DNA of 64,000 bases from Amanita rubescens. Taxonomy: Eukaryota; Basidiomycota; Agaricomycetes; Agaricales; Amanitaceae. Every line of letters begins with the position of its first letter. Position 1 is the first letter of the stretch. The notes under the pieces are model-generated. The model made no database searches. It was given only the letters and a program-made list of their open reading frames with translations, and was not told the origin of the DNA. The position numbers and the translations under genes were made by a program. This document shows positions 43,445 through 55,815 of this stretch, piece by piece. The stretch lies in contig WION01000107.1 of the NCBI GenBank assembly GCA_015039365.1, forward strand, positions 90,970-154,969, given 5' to 3'.

Positions 43445-46400
43445 AGTAATCGATAGTCCCTACTTAGGTATGGTGCTGTGAATACCATTGAAGCTAAATA
43501 TTACCTATGGTGTTTCTGCACACTTTCCTGCTTGGTGACAAATAAGATATGGTGTCTTGTACACCAACCCTGCTGAATCTTGCTTATGGTGTTGTGTGCG
43601 CTGTTTTGCCTGACATTAAGGTATGGTATTCTGCACACTGTTCTGGCTGACATTTAGGTATGGTATTCTGTGCACCATCCTTGCTGAAACAGGCTCCGCT
43701 ATGGTGTTGTCACTACTATTCTGCCTGATATTTAGGTATGGTATTTCAATTTGTACACTATCCTGCTTGATGATTAAGGTATGGTATTCTGCACACTGTT
43801 TTGGCTGATATTTAGGTATGGTGTTTTGTACACTGTCCTGCTTGACAATTCAGGTATGGTATTCTACACACCATCCTTGCTGAAACCTCCACTATGGTGT
43901 TGTCACTGCTATTCTGCCTGACATTTAAGTATGGTATTTTATACACCATCCTGCTTGATGATTAAGGTATGGTATTCTGCACACTGTTCTGGCTGAAATT
44001 TAGGTATGGTGTTTTGTACACTGTCCTGCTTGATAATTAAGGTATGGTATTCTGCACACTGTTCTGCCTGACATTTAGGTATGGTATTTTATACACTATC
44101 CTGCTTGATGATTAAGGAATGGTATTCTGCACACTGTTCTGGCTGACATTTAGGTATGGTGTTCTATACACTATCCTGCTTGATAATTAAGGAATGGTAT
44201 TCTGCACACTGTTCTGGCTGACATTTAGGTATGGTGTTTTGTACACTGTTTAGGTATGGTATTTTATACACTATCCTGCTTGATGATTAAGGTATGGTAT
44301 TCTGCACACTGTTCTGGCTGAAATTTAGGTATGGTATTTTGTACACTATCCTGCTTGATGATTAAGGAATGGTATTCTGCACACTGTTCTGGCTGACATT
44401 TACTAGGTATGGTGTTCTATACACTATCCTGCTTGATAATTAAGGAATGGTATTCTGCACACTGTTCTGGCTGACATTTAGGTATGGTGTTTTGTACACT
44501 GTCCTGCTTGATAATTAAGGTGACATTTAGGTATGGTGTTCTATACACTATCCTGCTTGATAATTAAGGAATGGTATTCTGCACACTGTTCTGGCTGACA
44601 TTTAGGTATGGTGTTTTGTACACTATCCTGCTTGATAATTAAGGTATGGTATTCTGCACACTGTTCTGGCTGACATTTAGGTATGGTGTTTTGTACACTG
44701 TCTTGCTTGACAATTAAGGTATGGTATTCTACACACCATCCTTGCTGAAACCTCCACTATGGTGTTGTCACTGCTATTCTGCCTGACATTTAGGTATGGT
44801 ATTTTATACACTATCCTGCTTGATGATTAAGGAATGGTATTCTGCACACTGTTCTGGCTGACATTTAGGTATGGTGTTCTATACACTATCCTGCTTGATA
44901 ATTAAGGTATGGTATTCTGCACACTGTTCTGGCTGACATTTAGGTATGGTGTTTTGTACACTGTCCTGCTTGACAATTAAGGTATGGTATTCTGTGCACT
45001 GTCCTTGCTGAAACCTCCACTATGGTGTTGTCACTACTATTCTGCCTGTCATTTAGGTATGGTATTTTGTACACTATCCTGCTTGATGATTAAGGAATGG
45101 TATTCTGCACACTGTTCTGGCTGACATTTAGGTATGGTGTTTTGTACACTGTCCTGCTTGACAATTAAGGTATGGTATTCTGTACACTGTTCTGGCTGAC
45201 ATTTAAGTATGGTGTTTTGTACACTATCATGCGTGACAATTAAGGTATGGTATTCTGTGCACCGTCCTTGCTGAAACCTCCACTATGGTGTTGTCACTAC
45301 TATTCTGCCTGTCATTTAGGTATGGTATTTTGTACACTATCCTGCTTGATGATTAAGGAATGGTATTCTGCACACTGTTCTGGCTGACATTTAGGTATGG
45401 TGTTTTGTACACTGTCCTGCTTGATAATTAAGGTATGGTATTCTGCACACTGTTCTGGCTGACATTTAGGTATGGTGTTTTGTACACTATCATGCGTGAC
45501 AATTAAGGTATGGTATTCTGTGCACTGTCCTTGCTGAAACCTCCACTATGGTGTTGTCACTACTATTCTGCCTGTCATTTAGGTATGGTATTTTGTACAC
45601 TATCCTGCTTGATGATTAAGGAATGGTATTTTGCACACTGTTCTGGCTGACATTTAGGTATGGTGTTTTGTACACTGTCCTGCTTGATAATTAAGGTATG
45701 GTATTCTGCACACTGTTCTGGCTGACATTTAGGTATGGTGTTTTGTAAACTGTCCTGCTTGACAATCATATTAAGGTATGGTATTCTACACACCATCCCT
45801 GCTGAAACCATATGGTATTTTGTACACTATCCTGCTTGATGATTAAGGAATGGTATTCTTGACATTTAGGTATGGTGTTTTGTACACTATCCCGCTTGAT
45901 AATTAAGGTATGGTATTCTGCACACTGTTCTGGCTGACATTTAGGTATGGTGTTTTGTACACTGTCCTGCCACTTGACAATTAAGGTATGGTATTCTACA
46001 CACCATCCTTGCTGAAACCTCCACTATGGTGTTGTCACTGCTATTCTGCCTGACAATTAGGTATGGTATTTTATACACTATCCTGCTTGATGATTAAGGT
46101 ATGGTATTCTGCACACTGTTCTGGCTGAAATTTAGGTATGGTGTTTTGTACACTGTCCTGCTTGATAATTAAGGTATGGTATTCTGCACACTGTTCTGGC
46201 TGACATTTAGGTTTGTACACTGTCCTGCTTGATAATTAAGGTATGGTATTCTGCACACTGTTCTGGCTGACATTTAGGTATGGTGTTTTGTACACTGTCC
46301 TGCTTGACAATTAAGGTATGGTATTTTGTACACTATCCTGCTTGATGATTAAGGTATGGTATTCTCCACACTGTTCTGCCTGACATTTTATGTTTTACAC

Positions 46401-46520
46401 ACTGTCCTAACTGGCATTTTTGTAGTATGGCAACCTGCACACTATCCTGCATGAGAATTAGGTATGGTGTTTTGTGCACTGTTCTACCTGACATGTATAT
46501 ATGGTGTTTGGCACACAGTT
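43445..46520. repeat. 3-kb minisatellite, 37/38-bp units with higher-order pattern
   Basis: About 80 head-to-tail units. Two main types alternate: GGTATGGTATTCTGCACACT... ending CTGGCTGACATTTA, and GGTATGGTGTTTTGTACACT... ending CTGCTTGATAATTAA. A rarer longer type contains CCTTGCTGAAACCTCCACTA and recurs at about 43680, 43880, 44740, 45010, 45270, 45530 and 46010, giving higher-order blocks of roughly 250 bp and up. Open frames inside are repeat artefacts. Units at the right edge are degenerate. Confidence 0.92.
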
Positions 46521-46699
46521 TCACGTTTGGAAGTGGCTGTGACGATGTTTGGCCTGGCATGGCAAGCCGCGGCTCGGTTATCGGCAAATGATTGCCCAAA
46601 TTTCAATGCCTTGACGTCGGACGAAAAAGCCTTGAGAAACTGGAACTACATGTTATAATCCTACTCTAACTAGACATGTAATGTACTATCAGTAATAGA

Positions 46700-47045
46700 T
46701 CATCTCCATTTTCATTGTCGTCTGAGATGAACACGGCCTGTTTTCCCAGACCTCGTTTCTCACGCCCTGTTAACCCGGTCCACGATGCGAAGGAGCTAGT
46801 ATCCTCTCTTCGTGCTCTTCCGGGCTTTTATTTTTTGTGTACAAATCTTCAACCTTCAAGAAGCTATACTGCGTAAAAAGCTTCAAAATGAAGGCGCAGT
46901 CCCTCGGCGTCCATGTTCAGTTACTTGATCGTGGCTGTGAGCGTGAGCGAATTCCAGAAAAAGAAGTCCCACAATGCCGCGTCCATCGGGCAACCGCAAT
47001 GAAGGAGAATGAAGGCCGTCTTGATATACTGCCAAGCCTACTCTA
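46700..47045 (-). pseudogene. truncated duplicate of the 3' end of the neighbouring gene
   Basis: 46740-47020 matches 47140-47425, which encodes WDFFFWKSLTLTA to RSPEEHKERL of the gene at 47069-48730. The copy lacks about 20 bp around the ACNGGTTCGGTTACTTC stretch and has no 5' part. Direct tandem orientation suggests unequal exchange or slippage next to the minisatellite. Confidence 0.75.
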
Positions 47046-47068
47046 GCCGAATACTATCTACTATGTGC

Positions 47069-48730
47069 TCATTTTTCAAGAGACCCGTCATCTTCGTCAT
47101 CTCCGGTTCCATCATCTTGTACTATGACATAGTTTAGTTCACCCCGTTTCTCACGGTACTGGTTAACGAGGTCCAGGGCACGTTGGGCCTGAATGAGGGC
47201 CAACCTCTCCTTGTGTTCTTCCGGGCTTCTATTTCCTGTGTATAAGTCATTAACATTCAAGAATGTATACTCTTCAAAGATCTTCAAAATGAAGGCGCGG
47301 TCCCTCGGCGTCCATCGCGACACGGGTTCGGTTACTTCCTTATCATTGATCGTGGCTGTGAGCGTGAGCGACTTCCAGAAAAAGAAGTCCCACAATACTG
47401 CATCCATCGGGCAACCGCAATGAAGGAAGCGGTCCTCGAGGCGTTTCCTATGTTCCGGGGAATTGGCATCTTTCTTCGTCTCCGCAATCATCCGGGGCAG
47501 CGGCACTCCATTTACCAAGTATTTGGAGTCTGTTATTCCTTTTTTATCCACCTCTTGGTGGTATGGACAAAGGACATTGCGGCGGTTCGTTGTCAGGACG
47601 TTTAGCGCTAGAGACCGAGACGTTGTCGCAGCAGTAGGGGCAAGAGCTTGATGAGTGCGTATCGCCGATCGTGTTGGTATGCTCAGCCGTGACGAGAGTG
47701 GCCTTTGAATGAACTCGTTAACTTCGGAAAGGATTTTATCTGAGCGGTGCGTTAGCCAGTAACACATTGCAACGTCAAATACTCACTTTCATCAACTTCC
47801 TCCCCATTTGCCTTGTTTTTGAATATCTTTCGAGGACCTACATGTCGATCAACTACGAGATACTCATAATCAGGTTCCCAACTCACCAGGTCCCATATGC
47901 CCTTCTGCCGCTGCAGTCCCTTCATCTCCGTCATCGTGCTTCCTTTTTTTCGTATTGGGTTCAGTTGGTGCAGATACTTCCGACCCGTTGTGGGCCTCGC
48001 ACCCCTGATCACCAATCTCTGGAGCGCGCGTCTCCTTGCTCTCTTGTGCCTCAGCCACGTCAAGGTGCGTCCCCTCGATCTTCTGATTGACACTGTTCCC
48101 CTGATCCTTTTTCTTCTCAGATGCAGGAGTGTGCGTCTCGCTACCGTCTTGACCATTCTTCTCGGATGCAGGATCGCGTGTCTCGCCACTGGCGTCTCGA
48201 CCAATGTTCTTCTCGGATGCAGGAGCGCGCGTCTCGCTACGGTCTTGACCAATGTTCTTCTCGGCCACCCCAAGACGCATCTCCTCACTCTCTTGATCAT
48301 CAGCCCCATCCGGCATAGGATTCCTTTCCCCACCACAAGAGGGCGGCGATGGACTCGCGTCTGCTATGCCTTTCTCGGCCTCCTTGGCCTCTTTTTCTCC
48401 CGCCTCCAGCGCATCCAACCGCGCCTTTAATTTATCAGCTGCGGATTTTGCAGCTGTTAGGTTTACGGTTGCCGTGGTCCATTTAGCTAAACAATCAAAC
48501 ACTCAATCATTACACGGTGTAGTCACGAGCTGTATACTCACTAGCAGAATAACCCTTCTTCCTCTTCTTTTTCAGATCTTCAAGCACGTTTACCTTCTCC
48601 TGCATATCTTTTACGTGGGCGCGAGCAGCAGCATACTCCATAAGCGCGATATCAAGCTCTGTATGTCGTTAGATTTGTTTTCTTTACTTCAACAATCAAA
48701 CTGACCTCCAGTATCGTAGTCACTGTCCAT
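47069..48730 (-). CDS. hypothetical protein with coiled coil and acidic repeats
   Basis: Exons in coding order: 48730-48706, 48658-48542, 48486-47887, 47852-47787, 47739-47069; all joins keep frame, 492 residues. N-terminal coiled coil (MEYAAARAHVKDMQEKVNVL, then KKKRKKGY and AAKSAADKLKARLDALEAGE). Next is a disordered Glu/Ser/Ala region with four near-repeats of a unit like ETRAPASEKNIGQD, a nuclear-localisation-like KKRKH, and a folded C-terminal part (VLCPYHQEVDKKGITDSKYL, HCGCPMDAVLWDFFFWKSLT, RWTPRDRAFILKIFEEYTFL) ending in an acidic tail. The paired CP-x2-H and CGC could bind zinc. No family recognised. It lies between the minisatellite and the KDZ region and may be part of that mobile neighbourhood. 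Confidence 0.65.
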
Positions 48731-49099
48731 CACGTTATTTCTGCAAGTTCAAAAACAAGGTGGCGAAACGATACAGCGATAGACTGCCGCTTTGTTAACT
48801 GGTGGTACGAGATGGTGTGATACTTCAAATCGGTCGTCTCGGGTCGTCTCCTCTCACATCAGTATTCCATCAGCTATTTTAGCCATTACGTCAAATCCGT
48901 CATCTCGGCTTGTCTCCTCTCATCAATAGTTCATCAACAATGTGGCCGTTGTGATCCAAATTTACAAGACCCAGAATTTCGGGTATCTGATGAAGGCCTA
49001 GCAACGTCCATCAGTAAATTTTCTATTGCTGTGCGCATTTTCAACCTGAACCCTGAAACACAGCCAGGCAGGTATAAGAACGAGGTCAAACTCCGTCAG
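48731..49099. other. divergent intergenic region
   Basis: A short direct repeat (CAAATCNGTCNTCTCGGNNNGTC at about 48827 and 48892) is the only structure seen. It separates the minus-strand gene from the plus-strand RNase H1-N protein. Confidence 0.4.
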
Positions 49100-49954
49100 A
49101 TGGCGGCTCGTTTCTCAGACATGACCGCTCGTCCCTCAAACAAGGAAGAGGAAATCGCTTCCTCTTCCTTGTCTGTCATCCTAGTTGCGCTCGTTGATGC
49201 AGTTGACCGGCTTGCCTTGGCTATCGAAGGTAGGTTCAATTACGACGGCACGCAAAACTTTTCTGACGAACAAACAGGCAGGAACCACCCTCTCCCATAT
49301 TTGTCCAGCCAATCCCCAGTGGAAATCCACGGTTAGTGACCTTCTTGAAGAACTTACACAGGTCCTGATGCGTCATCTGACAGAGCCGGCTAACGAAGTC
49401 GCAGCCTCGCCACCTCCGTCTGAAGAAACCTTGCCCGTACCATTAGTTTCTGGGGCTCCATCGGCAACGCAGACTGCTCAGACTTCATCTGTCTCTCTCG
49501 CAGTGGGCCCAGCAACCCCCAGCACAGTGGCCTCACAGTCACCTACCCCACTTGCAATGCACGTCTCTGAGACCACCCCTGCTCCTGCCGAAGTCAGTTC
49601 TGGAAGTTCACTCCCAACGGCTCCCGCCATGGCATCTGCGGGCCCCTCCAGCACCCTCCACATCCCCACTCCCGATGAAGTCCGCTCTCGGTTCCATGAA
49701 ATGCCATCAACTGCCAGCAAGACATGGTTTGTTGTGACACGCGGCCGTCTACCGGGAGTATATGCCACTTGGTAAGTCACGTTCGATTTTTTGATATCGG
49801 TGCCAGCTAACATTTTTATGTAAGGATGGAAACATCCCCGTTAGTCACAGGTGTTTCACGCGCCGTTTATAACAGATTCCCATCCAAAGAGGAAGCGCTT
49901 GCGGTGTACGGCGCTGCATGGGCAAGTGGGCATGTAGCTAGGTTGTCCTACTAG
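49100..49954 (+). CDS. protein with RNase H1 N-terminal (viroplasmin-like) domain
   Basis: Exons 49100-49229, 49282-49771 and 49825-49954 give 249 residues. After an N-terminal helical part (LVALVDAVDRLALAIEG, DLLEELTQVLMRHL) and a long Pro/Ser/Ala linker, the C-terminus reads WFVVTRGRLPGVYATWMETS, then VSRAVYNRFPSKEEALAVYG. This is the hybrid-binding fold found at the N-terminus of eukaryotic RNase H1 (pattern YVVxxGRxPGIYxTWxE...). No RNase H catalytic domain follows. Binding of RNA:DNA hybrids or dsRNA is the family expectation. In such fungal genomes these orphan domains are frequent near transposons; here the KDZ transposase is 2 kb away. Confidence 0.7.
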
Positions 49955-50455
49955 AGTAGTTTCCTACATACTTAATACACCTCCGAGTTACCCCCTTATA
50001 AATATACACATTTGTCATCGCCAGAGCTCTCTGTTTGAACCATGAACACAAACACAAACCCGGACAAAAAAAAACTTGCTCGCCGAAACTCAGAGACACG
50101 ATATAGAATGCCACTTGGATTTTGTGAATGATAGAGTAGTAGAGTAGGATTCTGGCTCGGAAAGTGGGGAGGAAGTGGGTAATTGGCACGGACAACTGCT
50201 ACGAGAGGAGTTGCAAGAGCGGGCCCATTGGATTGTTATTTCAACTGAGGTGTGCAATGGACGGCAATGTTGATGCCATCCATCGACGTGATTTGCAGAG
50301 CATCAGGATTGGGTATGTTGGATTGCTTACTAGTACGTGATTAAGTAGATACGGTAGTTCTAAAGAGAATGATTCAATGGGTACCGGTTCAAGGATTGTT
50401 GGATATGTTGGATTGCTTACTACGTGATCTCATCACGTAGAATGATAGAATTAGG
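49955..50455. other. intergenic
   Basis: Contains a repeated TATGTTGGATTGCTTACTA (about 50311 and 50404) with ACGTGATTAAG/ACGTGATCTCAT next to it, and an inverted ACTACGTGAT..ATCACGTAG at 50421-50440. No gene. Confidence 0.45.
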
Positions 50456-51848
50456 CTAGAGTGATACGAGGTTGGTTGTACCCTGTTCAGCTAATTGAGC
50501 TCGTAGCGCTCGAACTTCTTTGTCTCGTTCCGAGTCCTTTTCTGCCAATTGAGATCGAAGGGCACGGACCTCTTCGTCAACCTCTGCAAGCTGCCGCGCC
50601 AACCCAAGTGCTTCGGTCCGCTTAGCATGCATCAATGCGCTCGTTGCTTTTTGGAAAGTGCTGACCATGGCAACGGCATCTTCTTTCGCATCACAGCGGA
50701 AGTTCGCCGACGTAAAATGTGTAGCAGCTGACCCAGAGTTACTATGTTGACATGCGAACACCAACCAGCAGCCTGTTTCATGAGAAAAACGTTCACACTA
50801 ATTCCATCAATGATTAGCGGTCTTCTTAGGTTCGTGATGGAAACGTACGTGTTCAATGAGGTTTTTAATCTCTCGGTGATATCTTTTTGTGATGTGGACC
50901 CTATCTAACAGCCGAGGACGCGGCTGCGCTAAGCGTCGGATTGCTAAAAAAAAATTAGAAAAAAAGGAGTATGATATGAGCCGATCTCACTCAATTTCAT
51001 GTTGCCGCGCATAGCACCTTCCACGAAGCCAAATGCTGGGTTCTTTGCTGTCACGCGGATACGAGATGGCGTACTTGGTTGAGAACTGAGAGGCGTGACT
51101 AGGTCTGAGCTAGGGAACTACGGATTGACGGATTGATGGTCAGATATCATATGGCCTGAATTGCTGTATCGTACCTGATAGCTTTCCTGTTCCGCGTCGC
51201 TATTCAAATCATCCGCATCAGATTCGTCGCCATCACTGACACCTCGGTCTGGTGCTGGTGAAGAACCGGTTTCGTTCCTGGACCACTCCCCTTCATTGGC
51301 CTGCTGCTCCCGGGCCGTGGGCGCAGGGGTGCATAACTGTTTCTCCAGCGCATCATGCAACTGTAGCAGTTGCTGAAAATTCGTGGTAGTCATGTCCGGA
51401 ACATAAGGCGCCGAACGATTACCAATATCAGGAGCACCGTGAGTTGATGGGAAATGAGCCGAACGTCGGGTAGTGGCCGAAGTCGTGCGCATCACATCAG
51501 GACCGCTTCCAGAGCCAGCAGCCGAAGCCCCGGCTGATGATAAACAGTGTTGCGCACCATCGGTACATCTTGCATCCGAATTAGGCAAGGCATCAGGTGC
51601 AGCATTGGCTGTCGTTGCAGAAGTTGCGCTTGACCTGGTAGTAGCCGAGGACGTCAGAGTGTTCAAGTCCACGGCTCCTCTCTCCTAACTTCGTATAAGT
51701 GTTATAACTAGTTAAACGAAATAATACTTGCAAGAGCCGCTCTTCCTGCAGAGCCGTGTGGACATTGACTTTGTAGAGGACAACCGGGACATTTTTTGCA
51801 GTGGCGAGGACCGCGTTTCTTCTTTGGAGAACTACGACTTCTGGTCAT
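50456..51848 (-). CDS. Cys-motif/coiled-coil protein divergent from the KDZ transposase
   Basis: Exons in coding order: 51848-51728, 51677-51175, 51117-50991, 50943-50849, 50797-50456; every join keeps frame, 395 residues. The N-terminus is basic with a small Cys motif (RGPRHCKKCPGCPLQSQCPH), a possible zinc knuckle. A Ser/Thr/Ala-rich linker follows. A conserved-looking core reads TPSRIRVTAKNPAFGFVEGA, LLDRVHITKRYHREIKNLIE then CERFSHETGCWLVFACQH. The C-terminus is a coiled coil with a repeated EEVRALRSQLAEKD/KEVRALRAQLAEQG. Not a transposase; no family name known to me. Divergent from the KDZ gene with 204 bp between starts, so co-regulation or a shared element is plausible. Confidence 0.65.
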
Positions 51849-52052
51849 GTTGATTTGCAGTCCAGCGATCAGTGTCGTCTGACTCTTATAAGGGACAGGA
51901 TAATTTTAGCCAGCAACAGAAAATTAGGATGACGCTATCCATCAGTGAAAAAATGACGAAGGATGATATTGGAAATATAGTATGACGCTATCCGTTAGGG
52001 GAAAAAATGAGGGCCTGGATAAGTTGAAACCTTCCTTTTCTCGTTGGTCAAT
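51849..52052. promoter_or_regulatory. 204-bp bidirectional promoter, KDZ and Cys-motif gene
   Basis: The only non-coding sequence between the two start codons. It contains GATGACGCTATCC (about 51928) and TATGACGCTATCCGTTAG (about 51979), an imperfect 13-bp direct repeat, each followed by a G/A-rich AAAAATGA word. These are candidate binding sites. Confidence 0.45.
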
Positions 52053-55000
52053 ATGTACCCCTCAGGAGAAGAGGTTATTGAGCTTGACACGCCTCCGCCA
52101 TCGCCCACGCATATCTGGGATGATGATCCTTCATCGGCAGAAATGCAGATGCCATCTGGTGATTATCAAGTGTCGTCTCCACAAAAACGGCCAAGGGCTT
52201 ACGCTGCTCGCTCAAAAAAGCTCAAGAAAGCTCGGAACGATATCTTGGACACTGCGCAATGCCACGCGGTGGATGTCGAATCGATTGGCGCACCACAGGA
52301 GGTAGATGACGAGCCATTCACCGATATGGCTGCCACCGCCTGGTATCCTCCGAGCTCAGATGCTTCAGACAAAGACAAAGGCCCGCAGGAGCACCCGCAC
52401 GGCTATCAAGAATATGTGGAATCAGTTACAGCTGATATTGCGGGAATTTACCTTTTAAATCCCAACTTATTCGTCGTTCAGGGCTGGGACGCCCGAGCGC
52501 TGATAGCAACGGTTAGTTATACCTGTAAAAGATGGATTAGTGAGGATTCTCAATGCTTTTCTCATAGGATTCTTGGTTCCACCTCCAACGCGAGACATTT
52601 GGCCGTCAGACAGTCGTTGTCTGTTTCTGTCCCAATGGCAAAAATGGTTGTGTCCATACATGCTTCCTGCATGAGTACGGCGAACTCTATTTCCCTTCAA
52701 TTGATTCACGTGAGTGTTCAAGGCTTGATCTTACTTATCGAATCAACTTACATGACTGTTCTTCCCTCAGTAGCCGTTGATGCAGATCTGGATATTGTTC
52801 TGTTTGCACGGGAGTTGGTTGAAGACTCATCAACCAACTTGTTTTCTGTTTCAATTGGAGGTCAGCAAGCCGTAAAGTACCGATGCGTGGTGTACCACCA
52901 TGGACAAGACAGCGGTGCTGGTATGTGGCGGTGCAGCAGAGACGGCGATGATGGGTGTAGTCACGTCACAAAAGCTCGACATTACCTACAGAAACTAATT
53001 CAACGGGACCCAAGTGCCCGTGACCCTTCCGCTGACTCGCAAATGGCACCTGGTATGTTCTTTTGTCAAATGAACTTCTTTTCCCGTGCTAAAGTTTGGT
53101 GTACTAGACGACTGCTCGCCAGTTGGTGGACAATCAGCTAGAAACAACATGATTTCCGTATCGCACCTGCCTGTCCCACCACCGATTTGGGCGTCGCTTC
53201 CTGGAGACTCTCTAAATGCTCACAAACGAGCCCACCCAGTCCTTCAAGTACCAGGGACGATCAGCATGGACGATGGAGCACGTTGCACATGTGGAAGTAC
53301 GCGACAATTGTTGGATCAAACGGCGCTTCGGGAGTGTGTAGTATACACTCTTGTTGGGGCTCAGCAGGCACTGTTGGAAGTTCAGCTTTGTCGGGAGTGT
53401 CCTCCCCTTCTCCGCCGCTTCATTGGTCCGGATGGGCTACAACTGGGCTTGTTCAACCTGAACAACTCTATACTTTTCACGCACGATCTGCTAGATGATT
53501 ATACGGCGAATTTCACTTCATCTGAGACACCATTTTCAGCGTGGGTTAGTGTGATGCGAAAACGTTACTTGTGCTATGGCTCTCTATTGCCCTTTCCTCA
53601 CGAAGCTGTCTTTCGTAACGCTTGGTTCTCCTATAGTGCCTTGATGCATCTAGATGGTGATATGAAGTGCCCAAAGTGTGGACCCACGCCAGACGACGTC
53701 ATATGGGATGGTGTCTCCCTATCTTTCCACCGCAAACATTTATTGCCTTCCCTGACTCCCCCAACAACCGTTCATGAAAAATCTCTTATCCGTGGCTCCC
53801 GTTATCGCGTACAAGCACCAATCGCAGACTCAGACCTCCGTCGTGCTATGCGTACTATATTGGCGGCAGCTTCTACTATGTCCACAGTGTCCACGTCGGA
53901 GACTCAGGCCCCCAATTTTGCCCGTAATCCCGGGACTGAGGGGAGCACCATGAGCACAGTAGGTATTGTAGAAAAGGTTGCCCACGATACGGCGAGCCTG
54001 ATTGAACTTGTCTTCAAATCACTTGGGTTATTAAAACTTGTTAACGACTCTCTCGCCGCCTGCTTCTATTCTCGTATCAGCTTGGCAGCTATAAATGCCG
54101 GCACCTCATTGTGCAAAGAATATGCAAGTCTGTTTGTACAAGTACGGATTGGATATTAATGCATGCGGCAAACATATGATCTAACGAACAGATAGATAAC
54201 ATCCGATGATTCAATGTTGCAAATCGTGACTAGATCTGCACTTGAGGTTCTCTCGGGCTTCGTGGACCAGCCAACAAAGGAAAACGCTTCAATGCTCGTA
54301 GTCATACCTGCGCTTTACAACGTCCTCCGTCTCGAAGAAAAGAGAGCACAAACTTATCCTCCGGACTTACTGGGGATGTGCCGGTGGTTGGTAGAACGGA
54401 CCAATAATGTGCTCACGGCCCTCGCCATTCATTCTACGCCAGACATCGATACAGACATTGATGCAACAGATAAGGATTGGAGACGAGTAAGCCTGAACAT
54501 CTGAAGAATCAGCTGTAGTATACTCACTATGGCAATCAGACTGGTTGTTGCTACAGCATGCCACAGATAAGACATAGGCCAAAGTACCCGTGGTTAAAGG
54601 ACAACACGAACACTGACACATCTCAGCGTGGTGGGAAGTGTTCAAAATATTATTCTACATACAGTCAGAAGCGTTTGACAGGTGGCATTATGTGTGTGTG
54701 GTGCACGCATAGCATTTGCTACGGCTTCCATTGCATTCCGAGTGCAGAAGGTCGTAACGATGTCTTTTCTGCCATGATTACGCGTTGGCCTAGAGCACCG
54801 AAGCGCGTTATCTATGACTTTGCTTGTGCACTCGCACCCTACTGTCTAACTCGCGAACCAGATTTTTTCGCAGATACACTATTTGTTGTAGACGATTTTC
54901 ACGCTAAAGGACATACAAAATGCTCTCCAGCATCATTCTTGAAAACTTATGCTGCCGTGGATCCTCGTCTAGGCAGAATCAACTCAAGTGCAGCTGAGTG

Positions 55001-55133
55001 TGGAAATGGAGGAATTGCTCGTATTCGGAAGTCAGTTAGCTACATGACACAGGAACGGGCAATCTTGTACACGAAAATTTTTATTTCTATGTGGAATAGG
55101 TTAATCATTAGACGGATGCTAGATATAGTATAG
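52053..55133 (+). CDS. KDZ-superfamily transposase with Cys-cluster N-terminus
   Basis: Exons 52053-52511, 52568-52709, 52771-53052, 53108-54141, 54196-54486 and 54540-55133 join in frame to 933 residues. Order: disordered acidic start; a CxC domain (VVCFCPNGKNGCVHTCFLHE) typical of Kyakuja-Dileera-Zisupton transposases; a second Cys module (MWRCSRDGDDGCSHVTKARH); a third (CTCGSTRQLLD, KCPKCGPTPDDVIWDGVSLS then FHRKHLLPSL). The transposase core follows (IRHRPKYPWL, KYYSTYSQKRLTGGIM, FSAMITRWPRAPKRVIYDFA then CALAPYCLTREPDFFADTLF, DDFHAKGHTKCSPASF, NSSAAECGNGGIARIRKSVS). Candidate acidic residues are the D of VIYDFAC, the D of VDDFH and the E of SAAECGN. No stop or frameshift; probably intact. 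Confidence 0.88.
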
Positions 55134-55194
55134 ATGTTTGGATTGGGTTTAAACAGGGTGCATTGGACATCATGAATACAGCATACTATCATTC

Positions 55195-55815
55195 ACTGTA
55201 GAGTGTCCATGCCGAGACGGCGTGTCCGTCACCATACTCAACCCTTCTGGTTTCGGTGTACAGCTCACCATCACCCGCTATCCTTAGTTATGGTGCGTCA
55301 GTCACTGAACATATGCTTTTGGTGTGAGACTCACTAAATGCCGAGATGGTGCATCCATCACCATACTCAACCCTTCTGGTTTCGTGTACAGTTCACCATC
55401 ATCACCCGCTATCCTCAGCTTTGGTGCGTCAATCACTGAACATATGCTTTTGGTGCAAGACTCACTGGCACGCGCCGAGATGGTGTGTCTGTCAGCGGCC
55501 CATACTCGAGCCTTCTGGTTTTGGTGTACAGTTCACCATCACCCACTATCCTCAGCTATGGCGTGTCAATCACTGAACATATGCTTTTGGTGAGAGACTC
55601 ACCACACACCGAGATGGTGCGTCTGTCACCATATCAAGCCTTCCGGTTTCGGTATATAGCTCACCATCACCCGCTATCCTCAGCTATGGTGCGTCAGTCT
55701 ACCTGCCATCTTTAGCTACGGTGTGTCAGTCACTGAACATATGCTTTTGGTGTGAGACTCACCAAGCGCCGAGATGGCGCGTCCGTCACCATTCTGGCTT
55801 TGGTGTACACATCAG
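55195..55815 (+). repeat. tandem array, about 130-bp unit, five copies
   Basis: Units begin near GAGATGGTGCGTCCGTCACC at about 55211, 55341, 55478, 55611 and 55773. They contain CTTCTGGTTTCGGTGTACAG, TCACTGAACATATGCTTTTG and GTGAGACTCAC. Spacing varies from 130 to 162 bp. It starts directly after the KDZ gene and is non-coding. Confidence 0.85.

Noticed and set aside
43623..46658. Protein-coding frames inside the minisatellite
   Set aside because: Open frames follow the repeat period in several frames and both strands and carry no independent coding signal.
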